Origin: Azophilus sp965116165
GTDB lineage: Bacteria > Pseudomonadota > Gammaproteobacteria > Pseudomonadales > Azotimanducaceae
Reading direction: 5' to 3'
DNA: 64,000 nt
Assembly: GCA_965116165.1 (NCBI GenBank)
Contig: OZ220484.1
Coordinates: 1,550,001-1,614,000, forward strand
Below, in pieces: positions 8,839 to 19,127 of the stretch (within the stretch, counting starts at the first letter, position 1; every line of letters begins with the position of its first letter). Below the pieces are notes generated by a model that made no database searches, was not told the DNA's origin, and was given only the letters and a program-made list of their open reading frames with translations. The position numbers and the translations under genes are program-made.

Positions 8839-10156
8839 GACGCATGGCCGCCTCAATGTCCGCCATGTCCTTCGGCGCCGCCGCCGTCAACACCACCGGG
8901 CCTTCGGGACCAATCAGGACATCGTCCTCGATGCGGATACCGATGCCCCGCCATCGGGCCTCGACGCATTGGAGCGCCGGCGGAACGTACAGCCCCGGTT
9001 CGACCGTGAGCATCATGCCCTCCCGCAGCGCGCGCCAGTCGCCATGCACCCGGTAGGCGCCCACATCGTGCACATCGAGCCCGAGCCAGTGGCAACTCGC
9101 ATGCGGGCAAAACACCCGATAGCGCTCGGTCTCAAGAATCTCATCCAGACCGCCCTCAAGCCAGCCAAGCGCCGACAAGCCATCGATCATGACAGCCAAT
9201 GCCGCCTCGTGCGGGCGGTTGCATGGGGCACCCGGCACACAGGCCGCAATGGCCCGCTTTTGAGCCTCAAGAACTATCTCGTAGAGTGTCCGCTGCCGGT
9301 CGGAAAATCGTCCACCGACTGGAAAGGTGCGGGTTAGATCCGCCGCGTAATGCTCGTACTCGCAACCCGCATCGATCAAAACCAAATCGCCGGCCCGCAA
9401 CGGAGCATTGTTGGCGGTATAGTGCAGCACACAGGCATTCGCGCCACCGCCCACGATCGGAGGATAGGCCACCGCCCGAGCCCCGCCCCGCATGAAGGCA
9501 TAGCGGAGTTCGGCCTCCAAGTGCGTTTCGTTCAACCCGCCCCGGCAGGCGCGCATCGCCCGCACATGGGCCTGCGCGGTGATTTCCGCGGCCCGCCCCA
9601 ACAGGCGTTGCTCGGCAACGGATTTGATCAGCCGCTGTTCGTGCAACAGGGCGCCAAGATCGACGAACTCGCGCGGCGCAACGCCACCCCCCGCCCCCCC
9701 GGTGCGCATCGAGGCAACCCAGCCCAACAGTTGCCGATCAAACTCCGGGTGGTCGCCGAGTGTCACGTACACCTTCTCCGCCCCCTCCAAAAGCCCTGGC
9801 AGAACCGACGCCTTGTCGCCGGCCGGGTGCGCCTCGTCCACCCCCAGGGCATCGACCGCGCGTTCCGGACCCAAACGCTCGCCGTGGTACAGCTCGTGGC
9901 GCTCCTCGCGCTCCCGGCAGAAGAGTATGGCCTCGCCCGCTTCCCGGCCCGGCACCAAAACCAAGAGGGCATCGGGTTCCGAAAACCCCAAGAGATACCA
10001 AAAGTCACTGTGTTGCCGGAACACATGCTCGACATCACGATTACGAACCCGAATGCCGGCGGCCGGAATCACGGCGACGGCACCGGCCTCCATACCGGCG
10101 ATAAGACGGCGACGCCGGTTCCGATACTCATCGCGACCAATCGCCTCGGTGCTCAT
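8828..10156 (-). CDS. pepP: Xaa-Pro aminopeptidase P
   Basis: A dimetal aminopeptidase that removes the N-terminal residue when proline follows; cytosolic. The 442-residue protein has the N-terminal AMP_N domain (YRNRRRRLIAGMEAGAV, FRQHSDFWYLLGF) and a pita-bread metallopeptidase domain. The metal ligands are visible as LIDAGCEYEHYAADLTRTFP (two Asp), HASCHWLGLDVHD (His), LTVEPGLYVP (Glu) and GIRIEDDV (Glu). It is the first gene of the minus-strand operon that continues into ubiH-like and gcv genes. The usual YgfB/UPF0149 gene upstream is absent. Confidence 0.96.
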   Translation of the reverse strand: MSTEAIGRDEYRNRRRRLIAGMEAGAVAVIPAAGIRVRNRDVEHVFRQHSDFWYLLGFSEPDALLVLVPGREAGEAILFCREREERHELYHGERLGPERAVDALGVDEAHPAGDKASVLPGLLEGAEKVYVTLGDHPEFDRQLLGWVASMRTGGAGGGVAPREFVDLGALLHEQRLIKSVAEQRLLGRAAEITAQAHVRAMRACRGGLNETHLEAELRYAFMRGGARAVAYPPIVGGGANACVLHYTANNAPLRAGDLVLIDAGCEYEHYAADLTRTFPVGGRFSDRQRTLYEIVLEAQKRAIAACVPGAPCNRPHEAALAVMIDGLSALGWLEGGLDEILETERYRVFCPHASCHWLGLDVHDVGAYRVHGDWRALREGMMLTVEPGLYVPPALQCVEARWRGIGIRIEDDVLIGPEGPVVLTAAAPKDMADIEAAMRHAD

Positions 10157-10235
10157 AAATCCTCCTCAATCCGTGGAAATCTGTCCTATCCATCGGTTTG
10201 GAGATATGCTATCAAAGATCGTTGGCGTGACGCCG

Positions 10236-10298
10236 CCGGAAGCCGGAAGGGGAGCGCCGCACGCCCATCGACTGTTTGGTTGGGGAAGCGGCTTCCGG
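10236..10298. promoter_or_regulatory. Inverted repeat in pepP / TIGR02449 divergent region
   Basis: Two perfect 9-base arms, CCGGAAGCC at 10236-10244 and GGCTTCCGG at 10290-10298, lie in the 192-base gap between divergent genes. It could be a regulatory structure or chance; no T-run follows either arm, so it does not look like an intrinsic terminator. Confidence 0.35.
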
Positions 10299-10348
10299 TG
10301 AATCGTTGACCCGACCGATCGCATTGGTCCGCAAACAAGAGATAGGAG

Positions 10349-10564
10349 ATGATCGGCAACAGGCACTCGGGATGGGAAGCGCTGCAAGGCCGCGTCGACG
10401 CTTTGATTGAGCTCAACGCCAAACTGGCGAGCGAAAACCGGATGTTACGGCAACAACAGCAGGACTGGGCCAGGGAGCGGGCCGCGCTACTCCAGAAGCA
10501 CGAGTTGGCCAAATCGAGGGTAGAGGCCATGATTGATCGGCTTAGGGGGTTGGAGCAGGGCTAA
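10349..10564 (+). CDS. TIGR02449-type small coiled-coil protein
   Basis: A 71-residue protein that is almost entirely a heptad-rich coiled coil (LQGRVDALIELNAKLASENR, then LRQQQQDWARERAALLQKHE). Small proteins of this kind lie directly upstream of zapA in many gammaproteobacteria and resemble ZapB in character. A cell-division role is inferred only from that neighbourhood. An AGGAG ribosome site precedes the ATG. Confidence 0.8.
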   Translation: MIGNRHSGWEALQGRVDALIELNAKLASENRMLRQQQQDWARERAALLQKHELAKSRVEAMIDRLRGLEQG

Positions 10565-10658
10565 CCAAGCAATACCTCGGGACAGCGGGCGAGGCGACAT
10601 CGGGCGTGCACGATCACTCCCATGCAAACCTCCCCCGCGGTCGGGAGATTTGAATGTC

Positions 10659-10961
10659 ATGGGCAATAGCATCACAGTCACCGTGAATATTCTGGGCAAG
10701 GACTATGACCTCGCCTGCGATGCGGATGAGGTCGATGCGCTAAAGGCCTCCGCACACCATGTTGACCATCGCATGCAGGTCATCAGGAACGCCGGCAATG
10801 TGGTCGGGCTGGATCGCGTTGCCGTGCTGGCGGCCCTCAATATCGCCGACGAATATCTCAGGGCGGAATCCGCGCGCAAAGAAATGGAAAATCGAATCGA
10901 CGCCCTGGCCAACAAGTTGCGGCGCACCATCAACGAACAAAATCCGGTTGACGCGACCTGA
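10659..10961 (+). CDS. zapA: Cell division protein ZapA
   Basis: ZapA binds and bundles FtsZ filaments at the Z ring. From the ATG at 10659 the product is 100 residues: ITVTVNILGKDYDLACDADE, then the coiled-coil tail LNIADEYLRAESARKEMENR. A GGGAG site lies 11 bases upstream; the open frame extends further upstream but overlaps the previous gene and adds non-family sequence. It is immediately followed by 6S RNA and the 5-formyltetrahydrofolate cyclo-ligase gene, the standard gammaproteobacterial order. Confidence 0.92.
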   Translation: MGNSITVTVNILGKDYDLACDADEVDALKASAHHVDHRMQVIRNAGNVVGLDRVAVLAALNIADEYLRAESARKEMENRIDALANKLRRTINEQNPVDAT

Positions 10962-10978
10962 GCGGGTTTCGCTATACT
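10948..10978 (+). promoter_or_regulatory. Candidate sigma-70 promoter of 6S RNA
   Basis: TTGACG at 10948-10953 and TATACT at 10973-10978 overlap the end of zapA and precede the start of the 6S RNA by about 7 bases. The 19-base spacer is long for sigma-70, so the exact elements are uncertain. Confidence 0.5.
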
Positions 10979-10984
10979 TGGCCG

Positions 10985-11175
10985 CAGTCTCCTGGGATGT
11001 GCGCCAGTTGGTGTCGTCCTTGAGCCGTTATAGAAAACTGAGGAGATTTCGGCGCTGTTGCCCGTGTGCCCGCCCGTCGTGAGATGTTCCTCGCTCGGGA
11101 AGCCTTAGGCGCCGCCCGGATCCCCGCCTTGAACCACAACGGTTCAGGGCCTGCCATCAGCGGCATCGCCGGGAG
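10985..11175 (+). ncRNA. ssrS: 6S RNA (SsrS)
   Basis: The interval between zapA and the cyclo-ligase gene carries 6S hallmarks: CTCCTGGGATGTGCGCC at the 5' end pairs with GGCATCGCCGGGAG at the 3' end; CCTTGAGCCGTTAT lies in the 5' half, and CTCGGGAAGCCTTAGG followed by CCTTGAACCACAACGGTTCA lies in the 3' half. The RNA binds the housekeeping RNA polymerase holoenzyme as an open-complex mimic in stationary phase. Ends are approximate, set by the closing stem. Confidence 0.88.
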
Positions 11176-11191
11176 ATTTTAACGGGGTCGT

Positions 11192-11860
11192 ATGTCGAGT
11201 AGCGCTCCAATGGATCGGCCGACACTGCGTCGGCAATTCCGCCGAGCGCGGTGCGCCCTGTCGGTGGCCGAGCGGCGGCGCCACTCGCTTTCCGTCGCGC
11301 GCCACTTCCTCTGTTCGCCACTCGCCTTGCGCAACCGCATTGCCGCGTACCTCGCCATCGACGGGGAGCCGGTACTGGAGCCGCTGCTCGCACGGCTGGC
11401 TCTCATGGGCAAGCAACTCGCCCTGCCGATCATCGAACGCGATGGCGGCATGGGTTTTTTCACCTACCGCCCCTCGGCACCGCTGGTGGTCAACCGCCAC
11501 GGTATCCGCGAACCGGCGCCCGGCGCCCCATTCGTGGCGACGCTCTCGCTGAGCGTGGTGCTCGCCCCATTGGTGGCGTTCGACGACGACGGCAACCGGC
11601 TCGGTATGGGAGGTGGATTCTACGACCGACATTTCGCCGCCCTGCCCAAAAAACTGCGCCCCGTGCTGGTCGGCGTCGCCCACGGCATACAGCGCGCCCC
11701 AACATTGCCGAGCGCGCCTTGGGACATCCCCTTGGATGCCGTGCTGACCGAAGCCGGTTTGCAGGTATTCAGCAAGCGCGCGGTACAATCCCCGGTTAAA
11801 GCGGCCCCGCCAACAGCAGACGAGCCGATGCCGCAATCGCAACGATATGGCAATTCGTAG
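11192..11860 (+). CDS. fau: 5-formyltetrahydrofolate cyclo-ligase
   Basis: Converts 5-formyltetrahydrofolate to 5,10-methenyltetrahydrofolate with ATP. The 222-residue protein has the basic N-terminal segment RRQFRRARCALS, EPVLEPLLARL, and the conserved C-terminal LGMGGGFYDRHFAALP, followed by the shortened SAPWDIPLDAVLTE. It is downstream of 6S RNA and may be co-transcribed with it. Its last 14 bases overlap the start of def. The one-carbon link fits the glycine-cleavage operon nearby, although they are on opposite strands. Confidence 0.93.
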   Translation: MSSSAPMDRPTLRRQFRRARCALSVAERRRHSLSVARHFLCSPLALRNRIAAYLAIDGEPVLEPLLARLALMGKQLALPIIERDGGMGFFTYRPSAPLVVNRHGIREPAPGAPFVATLSLSVVLAPLVAFDDDGNRLGMGGGFYDRHFAALPKKLRPVLVGVAHGIQRAPTLPSAPWDIPLDAVLTEAGLQVFSKRAVQSPVKAAPPTADEPMPQSQRYGNS

Positions 11861-12389
11861 AATTATTCGTATGGGACACCCCAGGCTGCGCGAAATCGCG
11901 CGGGCCGTGCCGCCCGCAGCGATCGGCACCGCGCCGCTCAGGCGTCTGATCGACGACATGGTCGACACGCTGCACGACTACGGCGGCATTGGTCTGGCCG
12001 CGCCCCAGATCGGTGAATCGCTGCGTCTGGCGATAATCGAAATCGGTCGAGGGCCCACGCGCTACGGGGATGTCCCGCAACTGCCGCTGACGGTTTTCAT
12101 CAACCCGGAAATACGGGTCGTCAACCCGCAAACAGCGGGAAACTGGGAGGGATGCCTGTCCATTCCGGGTTTGCGTGGTTTTGTCGAACGGCCCCAACAC
12201 ATCCGCGTCAAAGCGCTCGACGACCACGGCACCCAACGGGATCTGGAATTTCGAGGATTTTCAGCAACCGTCTTCCAGCACGAATTCGACCACCTCGACG
12301 GCAAGCTCTATATCGACCGCATCCAAGATTCGACGAAGCTCGTTTTCGAAAGCGAATACCTGCGCCACCACGCTCGGCAATCCACCTGA
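11847..12389 (+). CDS. def: Peptide deformylase
   Basis: Removes the formyl group from nascent N-terminal methionine; a metal-dependent hydrolase. All three motifs are present in 180 residues: GGIGLAAPQ (residues 46-54), EGCLS (101-105, metal-binding Cys) and HEFDH (145-149, two His and catalytic Glu). The start codon lies inside the upstream cyclo-ligase gene, so translation is probably coupled. A fmt gene, the usual neighbour, is not here, so this may be a second deformylase of the genome. Confidence 0.95.
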   Translation: MAIRRIIRMGHPRLREIARAVPPAAIGTAPLRRLIDDMVDTLHDYGGIGLAAPQIGESLRLAIIEIGRGPTRYGDVPQLPLTVFINPEIRVVNPQTAGNWEGCLSIPGLRGFVERPQHIRVKALDDHGTQRDLEFRGFSATVFQHEFDHLDGKLYIDRIQDSTKLVFESEYLRHHARQST

Positions 12390-12492
12390 TCACACCGGTA
12401 ATAATGGGACTTATGTTGGCCCAAAGCACTCATGTGCCCTTTGTCCAATTCCAACAGGACCATCTTAAAGTCATTCGCAACCCATTGAGCCG

Positions 12493-14010
12493 TTACCGCA
12501 AAAACAACTCCGCCGCGGGATTGCCCGTCTCCTCCCAATAGCGATAGCCAATACGGTCGAGGTAGGTCGCCAACCGCGCCCGATCCGCCGGATCCGCCTC
12601 GAAGCCCACCAAGACCCGCCCCCAGGCCGACCCATGATTTCGATAATGGAACAGGGTGATATTCCACCGACCGCCGAGTCCATTGAGAAAACGCAACAGG
12701 GCCCCGGGCCGTTCGGGAAATTCGAATCGATAGAGCAGTTCCGCCTTGCTGCCGAAAGCCCGACCTCCAACCATGTGCCGCACATGCAATTTGGCGACCT
12801 CGTTGTCGGTCATGTCCGTCACTTGGTAGCCGGCACGCCGCAAACCCTCCGAGACGGCCGCGCGGTCCTCGTCCGGACCGACCTGCAATCCCACATAAAC
12901 GTGCGCCTCGGCACCGCCCGCAAATCGATAGTTGAATTCCGTCACGGACCGTTTGCCAAGCGCGCGGCAAAAGCGGCGGAAACTGCCGCGCTCTTCCGCA
13001 ATGGCGACTCCGAAAAGCGCTTCCCGATGTTCCCCAACCTCGGCCCGCTCCGAGATATGCCGCAACCGGTCGAAGTTGACATTCGCCCCGCTGATCACCG
13101 CGACCCATTGTTGCGCACCGCCCGGCGCACCCCGCTCCGCGTATTTTTTGAGTCCGGCAACGGCAAGCGCCCCAGCCGGCTCGGCGACCGCCCGCGTATC
13201 GTCGAAAACATCCTTGATCGCCGCGCAGATCTCATCGATCGACACCGTAACCACGCTGTCCACGCAGGTGCGCGCGATCTTGAAGGGCTCCCGGCCAACC
13301 TGCGCGACCGAGACACCGTCTGCAAAGAGGTCGAGGGTGTCATAGGGCAGGCTCACCCGGCGTCCAGCCCGCAGGGCCGCCGCGAGGCAGGCGGAGCCTT
13401 CCGCCTCCACACCGATAATCCGTGTGTCCGGGCGCAGATATTTCACATAGGCCGCTATACCGGCGATCAGGCCACCACCGCCCACCGGGACGAATATGGC
13501 ATCCGGCCCGGGATGCTGATTCATAATCTCCCTCCCCACGGTGCCCTGGCCGGCAATGACATCGGCGTCGTCGTAGGGATGCACCAACACATAGCCCCGC
13601 CGTTCGGCCAATTTGGCCGCGTGCTCCGCCGCGTCCCGATAGGAGTCGCCGTGCAATACGATGCGGCCACCCAAACCGCGCACCGCATTGATCTTGATAC
13701 TCGGTGTATTGCGCCCCATCACGATATGCGCCTTCATGCCCAACTTGCCGGCGGCCAGGGCGACGCCCTGGGCATGGTTGCCCGCCGACGCCGCAATCAC
13801 CCCTTTTCGCCTGTCCGAAGCTGGAAGTTTCACCATCTTGTTGTAGGATCCGCGCAGCTTGAACGAGAACACCGGCTGCACATCCTCCCGCTTCAGGGCG
13901 ATTCGATGGCCAAGGCGGGCCGCTAGGCTCGGTGCATCCTGCAAAGGCGTCTCAAGCGCGACATCGTAGACACGCGAGGCAAGAATCTTCTTAACGTAGT
14001 GTTCCAACAT
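12493..14010 (-). CDS. ilvA: Biosynthetic threonine ammonia-lyase (dehydratase)
   Basis: A PLP enzyme converting threonine to 2-oxobutanoate, the first step to isoleucine. The start MLEHYVKKILASRVYDVALE is chosen because Pseudomonas IlvA starts the same way; a TTG 45 bases upstream is also in frame. SFKLRGSYN holds the PLP lysine (about residue 51), VPVGGGGLIAGIA the phosphate-binding loop, and the C-terminal half carries two ACT-like regulatory domains (VAIAEERGSFRRFCRALGKR and LLYRFEFPERPGALLRFLN) that bind isoleucine and valine. Length 505 is normal. It is convergent with def. Confidence 0.95.
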   Translation of the reverse strand: MLEHYVKKILASRVYDVALETPLQDAPSLAARLGHRIALKREDVQPVFSFKLRGSYNKMVKLPASDRRKGVIAASAGNHAQGVALAAGKLGMKAHIVMGRNTPSIKINAVRGLGGRIVLHGDSYRDAAEHAAKLAERRGYVLVHPYDDADVIAGQGTVGREIMNQHPGPDAIFVPVGGGGLIAGIAAYVKYLRPDTRIIGVEAEGSACLAAALRAGRRVSLPYDTLDLFADGVSVAQVGREPFKIARTCVDSVVTVSIDEICAAIKDVFDDTRAVAEPAGALAVAGLKKYAERGAPGGAQQWVAVISGANVNFDRLRHISERAEVGEHREALFGVAIAEERGSFRRFCRALGKRSVTEFNYRFAGGAEAHVYVGLQVGPDEDRAAVSEGLRRAGYQVTDMTDNEVAKLHVRHMVGGRAFGSKAELLYRFEFPERPGALLRFLNGLGGRWNITLFHYRNHGSAWGRVLVGFEADPADRARLATYLDRIGYRYWEETGNPAAELFLR

Positions 14011-14141
14011 GCCCATGCGGCGATTGGGATAGAGGGAATCCGCGTCCAATGGCAAAGGGGTGCGACACTACCGTTTCCGACGACATAATGCACGATCACC
14101 GCAGCCAGCCCGACCGCTCCCCCTCGGCATGGCGATACCGG

Positions 14142-14240
14142 GGAATTATATCGATGGGTTGACCGAAGCCCAAATGTGGTAGTTTCCAGCCGCTAAATCC
14201 TCGACATATGGTGGCATGTCAACCCATGTCTATAAGTTCC
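14142..14240. repeat. Palindromic repeat family R1, copy 1
   Basis: A 99-bp element whose ends form an imperfect 22-base inverted repeat: GGAATTATATCGATGGGTTG at the left and the complement of GTCAACCCATGTCTATAAG at the right. The inner arms ATGGGTTGAC (14154-14163) and GTCAACCCAT (14218-14227) are perfect. A near-identical copy lies at 23810-23907, with about six differences. It encodes nothing and looks like a MITE or large REP unit. It lies between ilvA and rpiA. Confidence 0.8.
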
Positions 14241-14360
14241 AGCAATTCCCGCTACGCTTGACCCTGTGTGAAAATCCATCCCAAACAAACGGCTGGATGG
14301 TCAATTTATCCAGGCATACGGATCCGAATGGCCTATGGCGTGTCCTTAGCGGGAATTGCT
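14241..14360. repeat. Palindromic repeat family R2, copy A
   Basis: A 120-bp stretch bounded by perfect 14-base inverted repeats, AGCAATTCCCGCTA (14241-14254) and TAGCGGGAATTGCT (14347-14360). It abuts R1 copy 1 and ends 33 bases before rpiA, so it probably contains or displaces the rpiA promoter. A related element of 119 bp is at 16509-16627, and a lone matching end is at 36831. Confidence 0.7.
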
Positions 14361-14393
14361 GTATCAGTCCCTTTGCAAGAGGTGGTATAGCAA

Positions 14394-15062
14394 ATGTCAC
14401 AAGTGGCTTTGAAACGCGCCGCGGCGATGGCGGCGCTCGACTACATCGACAGCAGGCTCTCGCGGCGCTCAATCATCGGGGTGGGAACCGGCTCCACAAC
14501 CGACTTTTTTATTGACGGCCTCGCCGACATCAAACACAGGTTCGACGCGACGGTGGCCAGCAGCAAGGCGAGTGCCGCACGGCTGCAAGGCCACGGCATC
14601 CCGGTTCTCGACCTCAACGCCGCACCCGCGCCCTGCGTCTATGTCGATGGCGCCGATGAGGTCGACGGCAACCGCTGCCTGACCAAGGGCGGCGGCGGCG
14701 CCCTGACACGGGAAAAAATTATCGCCGCCGCCTCGGACGAGTTCGTCTGCATCGCCGACGAATCCAAGATCGTGGACCGTCTCGGTCACTTTCCGCTGCC
14801 CGTGGAGGTCATCCCAATGGCCCGGGGACTGGTTGCCCGGACCCTCCGGCGACTCGGCGGCGCGCCGGAGTGGCGACAGGGGTTCACCACCGACAATGGC
14901 AATATCATTCTGGATGTGCACGGCCTTGACATCGACGATCCCGAAACGCTCGAGGCCGAGATCAACAACATCGTCGGTGTCGTCTGCAACGGCCTGTTCG
15001 CCGCACATCGCGCGGATCTGGTGTGGGTTGCCGGTGCCGCCGGCGCGGTGCGCGAACTGTAG
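14394..15062 (+). CDS. rpiA: Ribose-5-phosphate isomerase A
   Basis: Interconverts ribose 5-phosphate and ribulose 5-phosphate in the pentose phosphate pathway. The 222-residue protein shows IIGVGTGSTTDFFI (phosphate loop), YVDGADEVDGNRCLTKGGGG with the active-site Asp residues, and FVCIADESKIVDRLG. Length and motifs are canonical. It is next to ilvA, divergently placed, separated by the two palindromic repeats. Confidence 0.96.
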   Translation: MSQVALKRAAAMAALDYIDSRLSRRSIIGVGTGSTTDFFIDGLADIKHRFDATVASSKASAARLQGHGIPVLDLNAAPAPCVYVDGADEVDGNRCLTKGGGGALTREKIIAAASDEFVCIADESKIVDRLGHFPLPVEVIPMARGLVARTLRRLGGAPEWRQGFTTDNGNIILDVHGLDIDDPETLEAEINNIVGVVCNGLFAAHRADLVWVAGAAGAVREL

Positions 15063-15085
15063 CGCGAGTCGCCACCCGTTCTCGC

Positions 15086-16333
15086 TCAGAGCCGATAATT
15101 CAGGGTAAGCCAGATCTTGGTGATGTCGGTGGCGTGCTCGTTGGCGGAGTAGTCCGCGTATTTGAGTTGCGCGTTTAGATTGTCGCGTATCGTCCAAGTC
15201 AGCGATGCGCCAATTTCATAACCGTAATCCGCGCCGCCGCGCGCCGCCTGGAAATCATGGTAGGCCAAGGTAAATACCACCGGCCCGCTTCGGGTACCGG
15301 CGGTCAGGTAGAAATCTTCGATACCGTCCGGTGGGGTCGCCAGAAATCGGTCTGTCCATCCCTGGAACTTGTGTAGGGTGCCGAGTGGGGTGCGGAAGGC
15401 CTGCTCGCCATCATCGCTGCCGAGCAGCGCATAGCCGCCGGTGTAGGTCATGGAACCCTGCTTCAGACTGGCCTCCAACGAATAATAGGTGGCGTCGTAG
15501 GAAGCTGGATTGTCCGCGTAGTCCTCTTGCTTTGCCGCGGTGGCCCTGACCGAGAACGCACCGAGACTCGCCGCGTAGTCAACCCCGTAGGTCGCATTTG
15601 CATTGGCGGGGCCATTGTCGTTCTCAAAATCCAATAGGTAGGCAAAAGCTCCCATGATATGGCCGTCCGCCGGTTTCAGTTCACCGCGGAAGGCATGGGA
15701 GTCGCCTTTCCAGTCTCCGGGTTGCGCACCGTCGCCCGGGCCGAATATCCGATTGACATTGATGATGTAGGTATAGTCGAGGCTGGCCATGCCTTGCGCA
15801 AACTGAAGCCGCAGCCCATCGTAGGTTTGTTCGTTTTGCCGGAAGGCGACCCCGCCGAGAAACCGTTGTTCCGCGTGCAGGATACGCTGACGACCCGCGG
15901 TCAGGGTGAAATCGTCGCTGCGATAGCGGAGAAATGCCTGATTGAGATCGAAGCCAAGCGGGTCGGCGACGATGGGATAGTTGGTGCGGTCGTTCTCCGT
16001 GGAGTTGAACTTCTGCTCGGAGCCCGGTGGCAGCAATAGAACATGATCCGCTTCAAATCCGAAGGACAGTCCCTCGTCCGCGGGCATCATCCACGACAGA
16101 CGCGCCTTTGCGGTCGATGCCAGAGCGTTTTTTTCGAAGCCGTCCTGATCCACGCTCTCGAGCCGATAACGAACGCTGAAATCCGGCATGGTGCCGCGCA
16201 GCGATTCGGCGAGTCCAGCGTATGCCGGCGACACCATCAGCAAGGCGCACAGCACCGGGAGAATAGGCCCATTGCCGGAACGCCGTGAAGCAGGGGAGAT
16301 TGCCAATTCGTTCGAGAACATTCGCGACCCCAT
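15086..16333 (-). CDS. Outer-membrane beta-barrel protein (porin-like)
   Basis: From the ATG at 16333 the 415-residue protein begins with a signal peptide (NGPILPVLCALLMVSPAYA) and continues with alternating amphipathic strands rich in aromatic residues: VRYRLESVDQDGF, DDFTLTAGRQRILHAEQRFL, AFAYLLDFENDNG. It ends in the beta-barrel signature ITKIWLTLNYRL, with a C-terminal region typical of outer-membrane insertion. It resembles porins of the alginate-export/DUF1302-like group in its GRQRI and QTYDGLRL segments, but substrate cannot be assigned. It is monocistronic and convergent with rpiA. Confidence 0.8.
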   Translation of the reverse strand: MGSRMFSNELAISPASRRSGNGPILPVLCALLMVSPAYAGLAESLRGTMPDFSVRYRLESVDQDGFEKNALASTAKARLSWMMPADEGLSFGFEADHVLLLPPGSEQKFNSTENDRTNYPIVADPLGFDLNQAFLRYRSDDFTLTAGRQRILHAEQRFLGGVAFRQNEQTYDGLRLQFAQGMASLDYTYIINVNRIFGPGDGAQPGDWKGDSHAFRGELKPADGHIMGAFAYLLDFENDNGPANANATYGVDYAASLGAFSVRATAAKQEDYADNPASYDATYYSLEASLKQGSMTYTGGYALLGSDDGEQAFRTPLGTLHKFQGWTDRFLATPPDGIEDFYLTAGTRSGPVVFTLAYHDFQAARGGADYGYEIGASLTWTIRDNLNAQLKYADYSANEHATDITKIWLTLNYRL

Positions 16334-16789
16334 CGTTACCTTGATTACCCCAGGCCAATTTATGCCGGACGCGGCGGAATAGCTATGCGCCCACCTATGT
16401 TGACCCACATTCTGCCCGCACGACCTCGATAGTTTTCGCCCATCGCGCGGATTAAACATCAATTTTCCATCAAAGGCATGAAGTACGCCACTATCCATCG
16501 CAAGAGGCAGCAATGCCCGCCAGGCGCGCCGATGCCCGGAATTTGGTTCCCGGCCAAAGCCCGAGCGGTCCATTGGCAGGGTATTCCGGGCCAAACGAAC
16601 GGTTGCGCGTTAGTGGCGGGAATTGCCGCGCAAAAGATCGGGGCAATTCCGTAGTCCTTTGCACGGCCTTGGGGCAACAGCGGGAAACGACGGCGCTGCC
16701 GATAGCGGGATACGCGATCTGTAATTGATCATGCGGCCATTACCCGGCACAATCAGCAATCCTCAAGGAATAGCCGCAATCGGTCCGCC
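16334..16789. other. Intergenic region with R2 repeat
   Basis: This 456-base gap between two divergent genes has no credible ORF. Its main content is the R2-type palindromic element at 16509-16627. It must hold the promoters of the porin-like gene and the monooxygenase, but none is clear enough to mark. Confidence 0.5.
16509..16627. repeat. Palindromic repeat family R2, copy B
   Basis: Ends are AGCAATGCCCGCCA (16509-16522) and TGGCGGGAATTGC (16614-16626), an inverted repeat with one mismatch. Size (119 bp) and terminal sequence match copy A at 14241-14360. The interior differs but again contains a small hairpin-forming segment. Confidence 0.6.
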
Positions 16790-18310
<1,521 letters not shown>

Positions 18311-18321
18311 CGGACCGCTCT

Positions 18322-18351
18322 AAAAAGCGCCACGCCCAGAGGCCCGTGGCG
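18322..18351 (-). terminator. Intrinsic terminator for the glycosyltransferase pair
   Basis: On the minus strand, CGCCACG (18351-18345) pairs with CGTGGCG (18334-18328) around a 10-base loop and is followed by CTTTTT. It lies 140 bases beyond the stop of the DUF2064 gene and is oriented to end that transcript. Confidence 0.65.
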
Positions 18352-18491
18352 AAAGTCTCTGCGCATTCGAACAACGACGCATCCCGGTCGCCCGCGGTTG
18401 CCCGTCGCTCAAATAGTCCCGATATTCTCAGTCCTCGCCAGCCGGACACCCCGCCACTCTCGGTACGACGCGGGACTTGCGCCACAGGCCG

Positions 18492-19127
18492 CTAGCAACC
18501 CCCCGCACCCGAGCCCGGCGCACAACGGAGAAAACGCCGCCAGTCGGCGAGCGTATCGACATCCCAAGTCATCGGTAATTCGCCGACACGGAGCCCAAGG
18601 GCATCGAGTTTCGCGCGGGTTTGCGCATAGACCGCTTCTGTGCCCCAATCGATGCCCGAAAAGACCGCGGGATTTGGTCGATGCATGCCAATAAGGGCAT
18701 AGCCGCCATCCTCCGCGGGGCCGATCACCGCATCGTGGTCCCGCAATAGCGCGGCGGCGCTCTCGACATAGGCGGTATCCACAGCCGGCAGGTCGCTGCC
18801 GATGACGATGCCCGCCCGGCCCGCCGCACGGCAACGGCGAATAGCCTCGTGCATCCTGTCGCCCAAGCCTCCCCCCGGCTGAGATACAACGGGCAATCGA
18901 TAACGACGCGCCCACTGTTGTATCAGCGGATCGTCGGTGTCGCCGTCCACCCAAAGTTCCGTACTCAATTTCGTGTTCGCCAGCGAATCAAGCAACCGCC
19001 CAACCAGTACGCAGTAGGCGTCAAACGCGGCCTGTGCGCCGATATGGCGGGCCAGGCGCTCCTTTGTGCGACCGGACACGGGTGCCCGCGCAAACACGCA
19101 CAGCCGGGGAAGTGCCACATCATCCAT
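18492..19127 (-). CDS. TIGR04282/DUF2064 glycosyltransferase-like protein
   Basis: A GT-A-fold protein of about 211 residues with LCVFARAPVSGRTKERLARH (nucleotide-binding start), IGSDLPAVD and IGPAEDGGYALIGMH, which define the family. Start ATG at 19127 overlaps the end of the upstream TIGR04283 gene by eight bases, indicating coupling; an ATG 33 bases upstream is possible. The two families commonly occur together. The acceptor is unknown. Confidence 0.88.
   Translation of the reverse strand: MDDVALPRLCVFARAPVSGRTKERLARHIGAQAAFDAYCVLVGRLLDSLANTKLSTELWVDGDTDDPLIQQWARRYRLPVVSQPGGGLGDRMHEAIRRCRAAGRAGIVIGSDLPAVDTAYVESAAALLRDHDAVIGPAEDGGYALIGMHRPNPAVFSGIDWGTEAVYAQTRAKLDALGLRVGELPMTWDVDTLADWRRFLRCAPGSGAGGC

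Noticed and set aside
14241..14393. Riboswitch or leader RNA for rpiA
   Set aside because: The strong structure is explained by the R2 palindromic repeat, which also occurs elsewhere.
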